This document shows positions 1 to 7,660 of a stretch of 46,786 bases of DNA, in pieces. Position numbers and translations under genes: made by a program. Below the pieces are notes generated by a model. That model made no database searches and was not told the DNA's origin. It saw only the letters and a program-made list of their open reading frames with translations. Every line of letters begins with the position of its first letter. Within the stretch, counting starts at the first letter, position 1. The DNA comes from an uncultured Muribaculaceae bacterium (GTDB lineage Bacteria; Bacteroidota; Bacteroidia; Bacteroidales; Muribaculaceae), in the NCBI GenBank assembly GCA_910587925.1, contig CAJUOC010000022.1:1-46786 (forward strand), in the 5' to 3' direction.

Positions 1-2
1 AT

Positions 3-599
3 CACTCAAAGAGTGACGCGCCTACGTATTCACATTTATTTTTAAACAAGCTCTATAAGGTAAACGAAATATTCTGCTCTCTCCAGGGCGAGGGATACCA
101 CACGGGCACTGCCGCCGTATTTGTACGTCTGAGCGGATGCAACCTGCGGTGTCACTTCTGCGACACCGACCACTCCGCCGCCACGCCCATGACCGCCGCC
201 GAGATAGCGGCCGAGGCATCGCGCCACACCGCCCGCCACCTGGTGCTCACCGGCGGCGAGCCGTCGCTGCAGGCCGACGACGCCCTCATCGACGCCCTCC
301 ACGGGGCCGGCTTCTACGTGCAGGTCGAGACCAACGGCACCCGCCCGCTCCCGCAGGCCGTCGACTGGATTACCTGCTCGCCCAAAGACGCCCCGGTGGT
401 GCTCGGGCGCATCGACGAGCTCAAGGTGGTATACGAGGGGCAAGATGTCGAGGCCGTCGCCGACTCGCTCCCGGCGGCGCGCGCCCTCTTCCTGCAGCCC
501 TGCTCGTGTACCAACACCGCCGAGGTCGTGGCATACATCCTCGACCATCCCCGCTGGCGCCTGTCGCTGCAGACCCACAAACTCATCGACATACAGTGA
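3..599 (+). CDS. queE: 7-carboxy-7-deazaguanine synthase QueE (5' partial)
   Basis: Radical SAM enzyme of queuosine/7-deazaguanine synthesis that converts 6-carboxy-tetrahydropterin to 7-carboxy-7-deazaguanine. The frame shows the family N-terminus VNEIF..LQGEGYHTG from base 60, then the 4Fe-4S/SAM motif CNLRCHFC (CxxxCxxC) near base 150, LTGGEPSLQ and the VETNGT strand. From base 60 the product has about 179 residues, close to the family length, so little is missing. No ATG, GTG or TTG occurs in frame between the left edge and base 189, and a start at 189 would delete the iron-sulfur motif; the start therefore lies left of the window or is non-standard. The stop shares its last base with the start of the next gene. 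The family call is firm, the 5' end is not. Confidence 0.9.
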   Translation, partial: HSKSDAPTYSHLFLNKLYKVNEIFCSLQGEGYHTGTAAVFVRLSGCNLRCHFCDTDHSAATPMTAAEIAAEASRHTARHLVLTGGEPSLQADDALIDALHGAGFYVQVETNGTRPLPQAVDWITCSPKDAPVVLGRIDELKVVYEGQDVEAVADSLPAARALFLQPCSCTNTAEVVAYILDHPRWRLSLQTHKLIDIQ

Positions 600-1804
600 T
601 GATACGCCGCCTGACGCTCCTTGTCATCGCATGGCTGGCCGCGTGGGCCGCGGCTGCGGCCGCGCCTTCCGACACCACCGTGTCGATAGTCAACGTATAT
701 CCCGGACGCATATTCTACGAGCTGGAGGGTCACTCGGCCCTGCGCATCACCATGCCCGGCACCGATGTGGCCGTGAGCTGGGGACAGTTTGACTTCAATA
801 CCGACGACTTCCTGTACCGCTTTGTCAAGGGTGAGACCGACTACTGCGTGGCGCTAATCCCCTGGGACCGCTTTGTGGACGCCTACGCCCGCGACGGCCG
901 CCGCATCGTGGAGCGCCGGCTCGACTTCGATGCCGCGCAGCGCCACCGCCTGCTGACCCTTGTGGCCGACAACCTCCGACCCGAGAATGTCGTGTACCGC
1001 TACAATTATGTCAAGGACAACTGCGCCACACGCCCCCTGCGCCTGGTCGAGCTTGCCGCCGGCGATACCCTGAGGCTGGCTCCGTCGGCCGCCGAGGCAT
1101 GGTCGTCGGCGTGGCCTGTGACATACCGCAATGTCATGCGCCATTTCCACCGCAACTATCCCTGGTATCAGCTCGGCATCGACCTGTGTCTTGGCAGCGG
1201 CATCGACTATCAGCTCGACCGGCGCGAGACCACCTTTGCCCCTGCGCTGCTCGACGGCCAGATAGAGAGCGCCACCGCCGCCGGCCGGCGTATCGTCAGC
1301 GACAGCATCGTATGGGTCGACACGGCGCCCGACGCCGCCGTGGAGGCGCCCACCCCGTGGTATCTCACGCCCGCGGCCGTATTTGCGCTGGTGCTGGCCG
1401 CGATGGCCGTCCTTACCGTGCGCGACCTGCGACGCAGGCGCGTCACCCGATGGGCCGACGCCGTGCTCTACGGCATATTCGGCCTGGCCGGGCTGCTGCT
1501 CACATTTCTCATATTCATATCGGTACACGAGGCCACATCGCCCAACTGGCTCTACCTGTGGCTCAACCCGCTGTGTCTGCTGGTGCCGGCCCTGCTGTGG
1601 AGCCGCCGCGGGCGGCGCGTGCTGACAGGCTACCATGCCCTCAACCTGCTGATGCTCGCAGTGATGACCCTCGGCTGGCCCTGGCTGCCGCAGTCGACAA
1701 ACCCCGCCCTGTGGCTGCTCGTCGCCGCCGACGCCCTGCGCTCAGCCTCCTACATCGCCGTCACTCGCCGCCGCCCTGCTGCCGCAGATACTCCTCGGCG
1801 GTAA
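599..1804 (+). CDS. DUF4105 / Lnb-like membrane protein (putative lipoprotein N-acyltransferase)
   Basis: 401 residues. A signal segment (about 1-22) precedes a periplasmic DUF4105 domain with GHSALRI (His45), WGQFDF (61-66) and DNCATRP (Cys142), followed by five hydrophobic segments near 256-274, 288-309, 318-334, 345-363 and 367-388. This periplasmic domain plus five-helix architecture is the one named Lnb in Bacteroidetes, associated with N-acylation of lipoproteins; His45 and Cys142 would be the candidate catalytic residues. The role is inferred from architecture and recalled family naming. The start codon overlaps the queE stop by one base, suggesting translational coupling. The 3' end overlaps the convergent DUF3109 gene by 44 bp. 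Confidence 0.75.
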   Translation: MIRRLTLLVIAWLAAWAAAAAAPSDTTVSIVNVYPGRIFYELEGHSALRITMPGTDVAVSWGQFDFNTDDFLYRFVKGETDYCVALIPWDRFVDAYARDGRRIVERRLDFDAAQRHRLLTLVADNLRPENVVYRYNYVKDNCATRPLRLVELAAGDTLRLAPSAAEAWSSAWPVTYRNVMRHFHRNYPWYQLGIDLCLGSGIDYQLDRRETTFAPALLDGQIESATAAGRRIVSDSIVWVDTAPDAAVEAPTPWYLTPAAVFALVLAAMAVLTVRDLRRRRVTRWADAVLYGIFGLAGLLLTFLIFISVHEATSPNWLYLWLNPLCLLVPALLWSRRGRRVLTGYHALNLLMLAVMTLGWPWLPQSTNPALWLLVAADALRSASYIAVTRRRPAAADTPRR

Positions 1805-2375
1805 GCGCGAGCTCGCGGTACCAGTCGGCGCCAAAGCGGGCAGTGAGCGGCCCCTCGAGAAACTGATACGCCCGCAGCCCCTTGCGCCGCCCCAGCACCT
1901 CGGCACACTTGCATATCTTCCAGCGGTGGAGGTTGACGGCCGTAAAGGTGGGGTACTGCGTGATACGCACAGGATAGAGATGGCACGACACCGGCTTCAG
2001 AAAGTCGATGCGGCCCTCGCGGCAGGCTTTCTCGATGGCGCAGAGGCACACTCCGCCGGGGCCGTAGGTCGTGAATACACAGTTGCCGCCGTCGACTATC
2101 GAGGTGACCAGGTCGCCCTCCTCATCGACATACGCCACACCCTGCTCGTCGATGACGCGCAGCGCCGCCGGCGACAGGTCGTCGCGCACCGCAGGCAGCA
2201 CCTCCTCCAGCCGCCGGCGCTCCTCCTCGGTGATGGGCGCGCCCGCGTCGCCCTCGATGCAGCACTCGCCGCGGCAGGTATCCAGGTCGCAGCAGAAATA
2301 TCGCTCGAGCAAGTCGAGGCTCACCAGTGTATCTTGTATTTGCAGCATGTCGATTTCTTCGGTTTCGGTGGTCAT
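1761..2375 (-). CDS. DUF3109 family cysteine-rich protein
   Basis: 204 residues. The N-terminal part carries the cysteine cluster FCCDLDTCRGECC (about residues 27-39), and the middle has CVFT, CLCAIEKAC and CHLYPVRI, matching DUF3109, a Bacteroidetes family related to the YkgJ/CxxCxxCC metal-chelating proteins. It probably binds a metal or iron-sulfur centre; its biological role is unknown to me. The start ATG overlaps the stop of the DUF5103 gene (ATGA), so it is the last gene of the ung - DUF5103 - DUF3109 operon. Its 3' end overlaps the convergent Lnb-like gene, leaving no room for a separate terminator between them. Confidence 0.85.
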   Translation of the reverse strand: MTTETEEIDMLQIQDTLVSLDLLERYFCCDLDTCRGECCIEGDAGAPITEEERRRLEEVLPAVRDDLSPAALRVIDEQGVAYVDEEGDLVTSIVDGGNCVFTTYGPGGVCLCAIEKACREGRIDFLKPVSCHLYPVRITQYPTFTAVNLHRWKICKCAEVLGRRKGLRAYQFLEGPLTARFGADWYRELALTAEEYLRQQGGGE

Positions 2376-3628
2376 TGTTGGGTGGATATTAGACGTACTC
2401 CTATGAGGCGGTCGGTGCGGTCGAGCGGGCCGCGGGTGTATACCTTGACGAGATACTCGTTGGCGGTCTGATACTTGTCGCCCTCGATGATGGCGGTCGA
2501 GCCCGAGCTCTGCCCGGGGCGGGCGGTGAGATACTGATAGTTGTAAGCGCCCTGCTTGAGCAGCATCACCTTCTCGTAGCGGCCCGTGGCGCGGTTGAAG
2601 GTCATGAGCGACTCGGGCGAGAAGCGGCGGCTCACCAGGTCGCCGTCGATAAATATCGATGTGCCGATCAGCTCGGGATAGTCGAGCGAGAAGTGCACCA
2701 CGGCATAGTCGGCCTCGGTGTCGCTGCGGTCTGAATTGTACTCGCGCACCTTGAAGCGCCCGTGCTGGGTCTGGTCGTAGAGATAGCTCTCGCCGGCGCG
2801 CGAGCCGTCGGTCGCCAGGGTGAAGTGGTAGTAGGGCGCGCGGTACTCGATATCCTCCACGCCGAGTCCGGGATAGTGGATGGATGATATCTCGAAACGG
2901 CGGTACTCATTGCCCGCATCAAAAATCAGCGGAGCCTGATGCTCGTACACAGCCACCGGCCCCGACATGCGCAGCGGATGTCGCAGGGCGCGCTCCGAGT
3001 CGGCGCGGCCGTTCTGACTCACCATCACGGTGAGGTCGTTGAAGGGGTCGGCGACGCTCGCGCGCTCGGTATCGACCTTTACGGCCAGCTGCTGGTGGGC
3101 GGCATTGTAGTCGACATCGGTGCGGGTGGTGGCCTCTATGGCTATGGGAGCCGACTGCTCGCTCACCATCACCCGCGCCTGCACGAGCACCGTATCGGGG
3201 TCGTCCTCGCGGTATACCTGTATGAGATAGTTGCCCGAGAGCGTGGGGCGTATATCGTCGTTGGGAAAGTCCAGCTCGTAGTGCACATAGTGGGTGGTGG
3301 TGCCGCGCGAGTAGTCGTATCGCTCGATGGCCGACTCATTGAAGCCGTCGAGATACTCGCTCTCGGCCAGTACCGAGGGCCGCCAGTCGGCATCGCAGCG
3401 CACCACGCGGTAGCGCAGATACTCGCGGTCGTCGGCCAGGTGGTCAAACGCCACCGTGAGCTGCTCGGGCGTGCCGAGCGTCACATACGGCACGGCAAAT
3501 ATGTCGCCTCGGGCCGTGACCTGAAGTGTGCGGAAGCGCTCGTCCATCGACCCGGTCATGGTATCGTCGATGGCGGCGGCGCCGATTGCCGCCGCGAGCG
3601 CGAGCAGTAGTATGGCCGCGCGCTTCAT
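2372..3628 (-). CDS. DUF5103 protein, type IX secretion system plug-like
   Basis: 418 residues, signal peptide about 1-21 (MKRAAILLLALAAAIGAAA), then a beta-rich body with the family stretches FPNDDIRPTLSGNYLIQVY, EYRRFEISSIHYPG and YNYQYL. This is DUF5103, known in Bacteroidetes as the plug protein of the type IX secretion translocon, acting at the outer membrane with SprA/Sov. The ATG at 3628 was chosen because it begins the signal peptide and overlaps the ung stop by four bases; the open frame extends further upstream only inside ung. A CBM26 protein with a sorting-like tail at 32.0-35.0 kb would be a plausible cargo of the same system. The family call is strong; the secretion role is carried over from the family. 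Confidence 0.85.
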   Translation of the reverse strand: MKRAAILLLALAAAIGAAAIDDTMTGSMDERFRTLQVTARGDIFAVPYVTLGTPEQLTVAFDHLADDREYLRYRVVRCDADWRPSVLAESEYLDGFNESAIERYDYSRGTTTHYVHYELDFPNDDIRPTLSGNYLIQVYREDDPDTVLVQARVMVSEQSAPIAIEATTRTDVDYNAAHQQLAVKVDTERASVADPFNDLTVMVSQNGRADSERALRHPLRMSGPVAVYEHQAPLIFDAGNEYRRFEISSIHYPGLGVEDIEYRAPYYHFTLATDGSRAGESYLYDQTQHGRFKVREYNSDRSDTEADYAVVHFSLDYPELIGTSIFIDGDLVSRRFSPESLMTFNRATGRYEKVMLLKQGAYNYQYLTARPGQSSGSTAIIEGDKYQTANEYLVKVYTRGPLDRTDRLIGVRLISTQQ

Positions 3629-4290
3629 CGCCAGTCGACGGGAGATTGCCCTCGGGCGGTGAGATACTCGTTGGCGCGGGAGAAGTGCCGGTTGCCAAAG
3701 AATCCGCGGTGGGCCGACAGCGGCGACGGATGCGGCGACGTAAGCACCAGATGGCGCGAGCGGTCGATAGCGTCGCCCTTGCGTATCGCATACGAGCCCC
3801 ACAGCATGAATACCAGCCCGTCGCGCCCGGCCGACAAAGCCCTTACGGCAGCGTCGGTAAGCCGCTCCCAGCCACGGCCTGCGTGGGATGCGGCGCGGTG
3901 AGCCTCGACAGTGAGGGTCGAGTTGAGCAGCAGCACACCCTGGCGCGCCCATCGACTGAGGTCGCCGTCGACAGGCGGGTCGATGCCCAGGTCGGAGCCG
4001 ACCTCACGGAAGATATTGCGCAGCGACGGAGGCAGCGGCGTGGGAGGCGCCACCGAGAAGCAGAGCCCGTTGGCCTGCCCCGGCTCATGGTAGGGATCCT
4101 GGCCGATGATGACCACCTTCACGCGGTCAAAGGGGCAGGCGTCAAACGCCGCGAATATGCGGCCGGCAGGCGGATACACAGCTCCGGCCGCATAAGCGCC
4201 GCGCACAAATGCGGCAAGCTCCGCAAAATACGGGCTGCTCCACTCCGAGGCGAGCGCCTCGCGCCAGGTCGGGTCGATTTTGACTTCCAT
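3625..4290 (-). CDS. ung: Uracil-DNA glycosylase, family 1
   Basis: 221 residues, standard length. It removes uracil from DNA as the first step of base excision repair. The water-activating motif GQDPYH (63-68, Asp65), LLLNSTLTV (120-128), and the C-terminal HPSPLSAHRGFFG loop (His187) are all present. It is the first gene of a three-gene minus-strand operon. A TAATTTTG promoter box lies at 4308-4315, 18 bp upstream of the start, in the short divergent region shared with tRNA-Arg. Confidence 0.97.
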   Translation of the reverse strand: MEVKIDPTWREALASEWSSPYFAELAAFVRGAYAAGAVYPPAGRIFAAFDACPFDRVKVVIIGQDPYHEPGQANGLCFSVAPPTPLPPSLRNIFREVGSDLGIDPPVDGDLSRWARQGVLLLNSTLTVEAHRAASHAGRGWERLTDAAVRALSAGRDGLVFMLWGSYAIRKGDAIDRSRHLVLTSPHPSPLSAHRGFFGNRHFSRANEYLTARGQSPVDWR

Positions 4291-4303
4291 GCGGTTGATT
4301 TTT

Positions 4304-4335
4304 TTTGCAAAATTAGCAAAAAAGCATTACTTTTG
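4304..4335. promoter_or_regulatory. Overlapping divergent promoters of tRNA-Arg and ung
   Basis: On the plus strand TTTG (4304-4307) and TACTTTTG (4328-4335) are 20 bp apart, an excellent Bacteroidetes -33/-7 pair placing the tRNA start about 20 nt before its mature 5' end. On the minus strand TAATTTTG (4308-4315) serves ung. The ung -7 box lies directly next to the tRNA -33 box, so polymerase probably cannot occupy both at once. Confidence 0.75.
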
Positions 4336-4358
4336 CAGCTCCACAGGGGCAAAAACCT

Positions 4359-4430
4359 GTGCCCGTAGTTCAATGGATAGAATTTCGGATTCCGGTTCCG
4401 ACGATTAGGGTTCGACTCCCTACGGGCATA
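4359..4430 (+). tRNA. tRNA-Arg (anticodon CCG)
   Basis: Cloverleaf folded by hand. The acceptor GTGCCCG pairs with CGGGCAT, the D stem GTTC with GAAT, and the anticodon stem TCGGA with TCCGA, closing the loop TTCCGGT with anticodon CCG. The T stem TAGGG pairs with CCCTA around TTCGACT. The discriminator is A at 4430 and CCA is not encoded. G1-U72 is a wobble pair. The last 13 bases form part of a perfect inverted repeat (4418-4483). Confidence 0.93.
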
Positions 4431-4483
4431 CAAAGTACCGCTCCCGGCAGATGCCGGGAGCGGTACTTTGTATGCCCGTAGGG
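4418..4483. terminator. 31-bp perfect inverted repeat between convergent tRNA-Arg and LysM gene
   Basis: The left arm 4418-4448 and right arm 4453-4483 are perfectly complementary over 31 bp with a 4-nt loop (AGAT). The left arm starts inside the tRNA T arm, so the tRNA 3' end is repeated in reverse on the right. It sits between tRNA-Arg and the end of the convergent gene at 4495 and probably stops transcription from both sides. Neither side has a run of Ts after the stem, so it is not a textbook intrinsic terminator. Confidence 0.7.
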
Positions 4484-4494
4484 GCGGCGTGCGG

Positions 4495-5346
4495 TCAGAA
4501 GCCCGTCGCCAGCGTCAGGCCGAAGTGACCGTCTTTGTCGTAGATACCTTTGGCTTTCTTCCCCATCGGCACCTTATAGTAGAAACCAATGCTGATCACG
4601 TCGCCAAGGCAGACCATCAGCCCCGGCTTGAAACTCGGGATAAACTCACCGGTCTTTGCCTTAATCTCCTGCTTATCACCATTATTGTCAAATTTTGACT
4701 TCCCTGCCACAGTAAGTCCGAAGTCGAAACCCACATGGGGCGACAGTCCAAGCCGCACTTTACCTATAGGCAGATTAAAGCGATAACCAAACCTCACCGG
4801 GAGATATATCAGATGCAGGTCAGAGTCTGAACTTACCCGATAGTAAGGTCTGCTTTCGTAATGATTCCAGCTGCGCGTGAGCCACTCGTAGCCCAAGCCG
4901 ACAGACGCAAATGCGCCGTCAAACCGCTCTTTTACCCAGTAAGTGCCGCCAAGACTGAAAGACAGCGTACCGTGGGATGAGTTTTTCACGCCCTCGACTT
5001 TTTCAAGGAAGCCGTAATTCATCTCAAACAGCATACCCCAGCCCGGGCCAGACTCGCCCGTTTCCGCTTCCCCGGCCGGCTCGGCGGGCTCGGCGGGCAT
5101 CGGCGCAGGCTGCTCGGCGCCCGGAGCTGTGGCCGGGGCCGCAGCCGGCTCGGGTATATTGAGTTTGAGCCCTACATAGAAGAGGCTGTCGGCACCGGGA
5201 TTAGCCTCAATCAGCTGCTGTGTGGTGATATTGTATGTACCGGCTATCGACCGGAGCGTCTCGCCGCGCCGCACGACATGCACGGCCGCCGACATGGCAC
5301 AAGCCGATACGACGAGGATTGCAAGTGTCAGGAATATTCGTTTCAT
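4495..5346 (-). CDS. LysM-domain protein with C-terminal outer-membrane beta-barrel
   Basis: 283 residues. Signal peptide about 1-20, one LysM peptidoglycan-binding domain at about 22-65 (VRRGETLRSIAGTYNIT ... YVGLKLNIP), a Pro/Ala/Glu-rich linker at about 66-100, then a region of alternating amphipathic beta strands ending in phenylalanine (LTLATGF), typical of small outer-membrane barrels. It would link the outer membrane to peptidoglycan. The start at 5346 is set by the signal peptide; it lies 8 bp after the stop of the upstream coiled-coil lipoprotein gene, so the two are cotranscribed. The exact function is unknown. Confidence 0.75.
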   Translation of the reverse strand: MKRIFLTLAILVVSACAMSAAVHVVRRGETLRSIAGTYNITTQQLIEANPGADSLFYVGLKLNIPEPAAAPATAPGAEQPAPMPAEPAEPAGEAETGESGPGWGMLFEMNYGFLEKVEGVKNSSHGTLSFSLGGTYWVKERFDGAFASVGLGYEWLTRSWNHYESRPYYRVSSDSDLHLIYLPVRFGYRFNLPIGKVRLGLSPHVGFDFGLTVAGKSKFDNNGDKQEIKAKTGEFIPSFKPGLMVCLGDVISIGFYYKVPMGKKAKGIYDKDGHFGLTLATGF

Positions 5347-5354
5347 GATATCGG

Positions 5355-6242
5355 TTAAAGTTGGATTACAAGGATATTGGACAGGCTCCAGAAGGCGGTG
5401 ACATCGTCTATCACGAGCGTCTTGCCATCGCCGGTATCCTGCCAGTGATAACTGCCGGCTGGGGCAGTCGACAGCAGCTTGGGATTGCGGGCGCCGAGAG
5501 GCACTTGCCCGAGCTGACGTATATCCACGCTCCGACACTTCGACTTGTCGATGCCTGCCGCATTAAACGCCCCCTTCTTGAACAGATTGCCCTTGGTGAG
5601 CGCTCCGGCCTGTTGCAGCTGTTTTTTGGTGCCGATGAGCACATAAGCCTCGTTCATCATATCCGACTGTGTAGTCACGGCCTCGGCCAGCGCGGCATTC
5701 TGCTCGGTCGCCTGCCGCAGCTCCTCGCTGAGCGAGCCGACCTGACGGGTAAGCTCTCTGATGTTGCGGTTGCGGTCTTTCAACTCGGCCATGAGTTGGG
5801 CGAGTTTTGACTCTTTTTCCTCAAGCTGCTGAGTGAGATACAGCACAGTGTTTGAGATACCGGAGCCACCGGGTGCACCGCCCGTATTGGCCAGCGAGTC
5901 GGTGAGCTGACGTATGCGCTCACGCTGCCGGCTTATAAGCTCGGCAAGCAACTCCAGCCGCTCGCGCACCTCGCTCCGCGAGTAAGCCCTATTGGTCTCC
6001 GGGTCGACGACTGGCAGCAGCAGATGCTCGTGCACTACGATAGAGTCTAGACAACTCGCCACAGAGTCGAAGTAGCCCGACATCCTGTCAATCTGCATCT
6101 CCCGCTCATCGGCAAGCGACGCCAGCGAGTCGCGCTGCCGCTCAAACTCGGCCGTCGGGGCGGCATCGCCGCCGCATGCCGTCGCCGCCACTGCCAATAC
6201 CATACAGCACAGTGGCGCTCTCTGTAAATGTGATATTTTCAT
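5355..6242 (-). CDS. Coiled-coil lipoprotein of unknown function
   Basis: 295 residues. A short lipoprotein signal ends at Cys23 (VAATAC). Residues about 30-215 are charged heptad-like sequence (EFERQRDSLASLADEREMQ; LTRQVGSLSEELRQATEQN), predicted to form a long coiled coil. A C-terminal globular part from about 225 has FKKGAF, QLGQVPLG, GSYHW and a hydrophobic end. It resembles a Bacteroidetes group sometimes labelled collagen-binding adhesin Cbp1, but I would not infer adhesion from this sequence. Its partner is probably the LysM/barrel protein encoded 8 bp downstream, suggesting a structural role in the envelope. Confidence 0.65.
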   Translation of the reverse strand: MKISHLQRAPLCCMVLAVAATACGGDAAPTAEFERQRDSLASLADEREMQIDRMSGYFDSVASCLDSIVVHEHLLLPVVDPETNRAYSRSEVRERLELLAELISRQRERIRQLTDSLANTGGAPGGSGISNTVLYLTQQLEEKESKLAQLMAELKDRNRNIRELTRQVGSLSEELRQATEQNAALAEAVTTQSDMMNEAYVLIGTKKQLQQAGALTKGNLFKKGAFNAAGIDKSKCRSVDIRQLGQVPLGARNPKLLSTAPAGSYHWQDTGDGKTLVIDDVTAFWSLSNILVIQL

Positions 6243-6311
6243 TGTGATGATCTATGCACGCATACCATCCTGGCGCCACCTCGACAAGGGGGCGACCTGC
6301 GGTATGCGTTG

Positions 6312-6341
6312 CAAAGATAGCTATTGCAGCGACACGGCAAA
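6312..6341 (-). promoter_or_regulatory. Promoter of the coiled-coil lipoprotein / LysM operon
   Basis: On the minus strand TATCTTTG (6319-6312) is preceded 18 bp upstream by TTTG (6341-6338), matching the Bacteroidetes -33/-7 pattern. This leaves a leader of about 60-65 nt before the ATG at 6242. Confidence 0.65.
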
Positions 6342-6345
6342 ACAC

Positions 6346-6366
6346 CTGTATCCCAATCGGATACAG
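6346..6366 (-). terminator. Hairpin after the zinc-ribbon gene
   Basis: CTGTATCC (6346-6353) and GGATACAG (6359-6366) form an 8-bp stem with a 5-nt loop. On the minus strand it follows the stop of the zinc-ribbon gene (6405) and is followed by a short T-rich stretch (GTGTTTTG), so it may end the dCMP deaminase operon. Confidence 0.5.
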
Positions 6367-6404
6367 CCATTCACCGGCTATCTTGCGGGAAACGGACGCC
6401 GAGG

Positions 6405-7118
6405 TCACTCGGCGTCGAGGAGCACCTCGAGAGCGCGGAGGCGACGGCGGAAGGTGTCGATGCGGGCGGCCTGAGGCTCGGTGATGCCGCGGGAGTCGCA
6501 GCCGCAGTCGCGGCAGTAGGTGCGGTCGCCGTCGTTGACGTGGCCGCGGGGGCAGATGTACTTGACCGAGGTGCCGAGCAGGCCGCGACGCTCCTCGCGG
6601 TATCCCATCTCGGGCAAAGCGTCGAGCTCGTCGGCGAGGGCGCGCATACCGTCGAGCATGTCGGCGTCGTATACCGAGCTGTATGCGTCGATGGCCTCGA
6701 GGGCAAAGCCGGAGTGACCCGAGCGCAGCAGCCGCAGTATCTCGACGGGGTCGAAAAGCTCCTGGGAGCGGATGAGCCGCAGGCCTGCATCGGGCAGCAT
6801 GTCGGGACGCGAGTACACGGTGGCGGCGGCATAGCCCCGCGGCACCGCCCGCAGGTACTGCGGGAAGTACTCGATGGCGGCGGTGTGCAGAGGCTCGCGG
6901 TCGTCGTCGGGCAGGTCGAGGGCGGTGAGGTACTTGAGATACAGGGCCGGGCCGAGGCCGGTCATGGCGTTGGCGATGATATACTGCCAGTTGGTGGGCG
7001 TGGGGAATATGTCGGGGCGGTCTATCACCTCGAGATAGCGCTGGCGCAGCTCCTCGGCGCGCAGCTGCTCCGATGTGACCTCTGCGGCGGGTCGGGGGGT
7101 ATCGTCGGCCGCGGTCAT
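6405..7118 (-). CDS. Uncharacterised protein with C-terminal zinc ribbon
   Basis: 237 residues, no signal peptide or membrane segment. Most of the protein is probably helical. Near residues 195-215 there is a zinc-ribbon-like motif, CPRGHV ... YCRDCGC, which would bind one zinc through Cys/His. I do not recognise the family. The ATG at 7118 overlaps the stop of the cyclo-ligase gene by four bases; an upstream in-frame ATG at 7205 would lie inside that gene and is less likely. It is the last gene of the dCMP deaminase - S41 protease - cyclo-ligase operon. No function can be assigned. Confidence 0.7.
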   Translation of the reverse strand: MTAADDTPRPAAEVTSEQLRAEELRQRYLEVIDRPDIFPTPTNWQYIIANAMTGLGPALYLKYLTALDLPDDDREPLHTAAIEYFPQYLRAVPRGYAAATVYSRPDMLPDAGLRLIRSQELFDPVEILRLLRSGHSGFALEAIDAYSSVYDADMLDGMRALADELDALPEMGYREERRGLLGTSVKYICPRGHVNDGDRTYCRDCGCDSRGITEPQAARIDTFRRRLRALEVLLDAE

Positions 7119-7660
7119 CGCACGCGTATGATTTCGTCCTCGGTGATGACGTAGTGGACAGGCACATCGAAGTCGTCGGGCTCGATGTCGTCGCACAGCT
7201 GGCACGCATATGCCACTCCGATGGTGGTGGCCCGTGTGCCGCGCAGCAGGCGGTCGTAGTAGCCTTTGCCGCGGCCGATGCGGTTGCCGCGGCGGTCGTA
7301 TGCGACGCCGGGCACCACCACCAGGTCGATGTCGGCCATATCGGCGGTGTCGTCGCCGTCGGGCTCCTCGATATTGAAGGCGCCCAGATGCAGGCGCGAG
7401 CGGTCGTAGGGCAGTATCTCGAGATTGAGACCATTGACCCGCGGCAGGAAAAAGCGCTTGCGTCCGGCCCAGCGGTCGATAAAGCCGCGGGTCGAGAGCT
7501 CGTCGGGCAGGGAGTGGTACATGAGCACTCGCTCGGCCATCATGAAGGCGGCGGTGCGCTCCAGGGCTGCAAACACGCGGTCGGCGGCCTCGGCGCGCTC
7601 GGCTGCGCTGAGCAGACTCTTGCGCGCCTTGACGCGCATACGTATGGTATCCTTATTCAT
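7115..7660 (-). CDS. 5-formyltetrahydrofolate cyclo-ligase
   Basis: 181 residues, the usual length. It converts 5-formyl-THF to 5,10-methenyl-THF using ATP. The N-terminus has the basic K/R stretch (MRVKARKSLLS), the middle LMYHSLPDELST, and the C-terminal half the diagnostic VVVPGVAYDRRGNRIGRGKG followed by YYDRLL. Its start lies 8 bp inside the end of the S41 protease gene and its stop overlaps the zinc-ribbon gene, so it is translated within an operon. Pairing a folate enzyme with dCMP deaminase in one operon fits thymidylate metabolism. Confidence 0.93.
   Translation of the reverse strand: MNKDTIRMRVKARKSLLSAAERAEAADRVFAALERTAAFMMAERVLMYHSLPDELSTRGFIDRWAGRKRFFLPRVNGLNLEILPYDRSRLHLGAFNIEEPDGDDTADMADIDLVVVPGVAYDRRGNRIGRGKGYYDRLLRGTRATTIGVAYACQLCDDIEPDDFDVPVHYVITEDEIIRVR

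Noticed and set aside
4453..4483. A tRNA fragment or pseudogene on the minus strand in the right arm of the inverted repeat
   Set aside because: Only 13 bases correspond to the tRNA; the rest of the match is non-tRNA sequence in the hairpin, so it is part of a symmetric stem.
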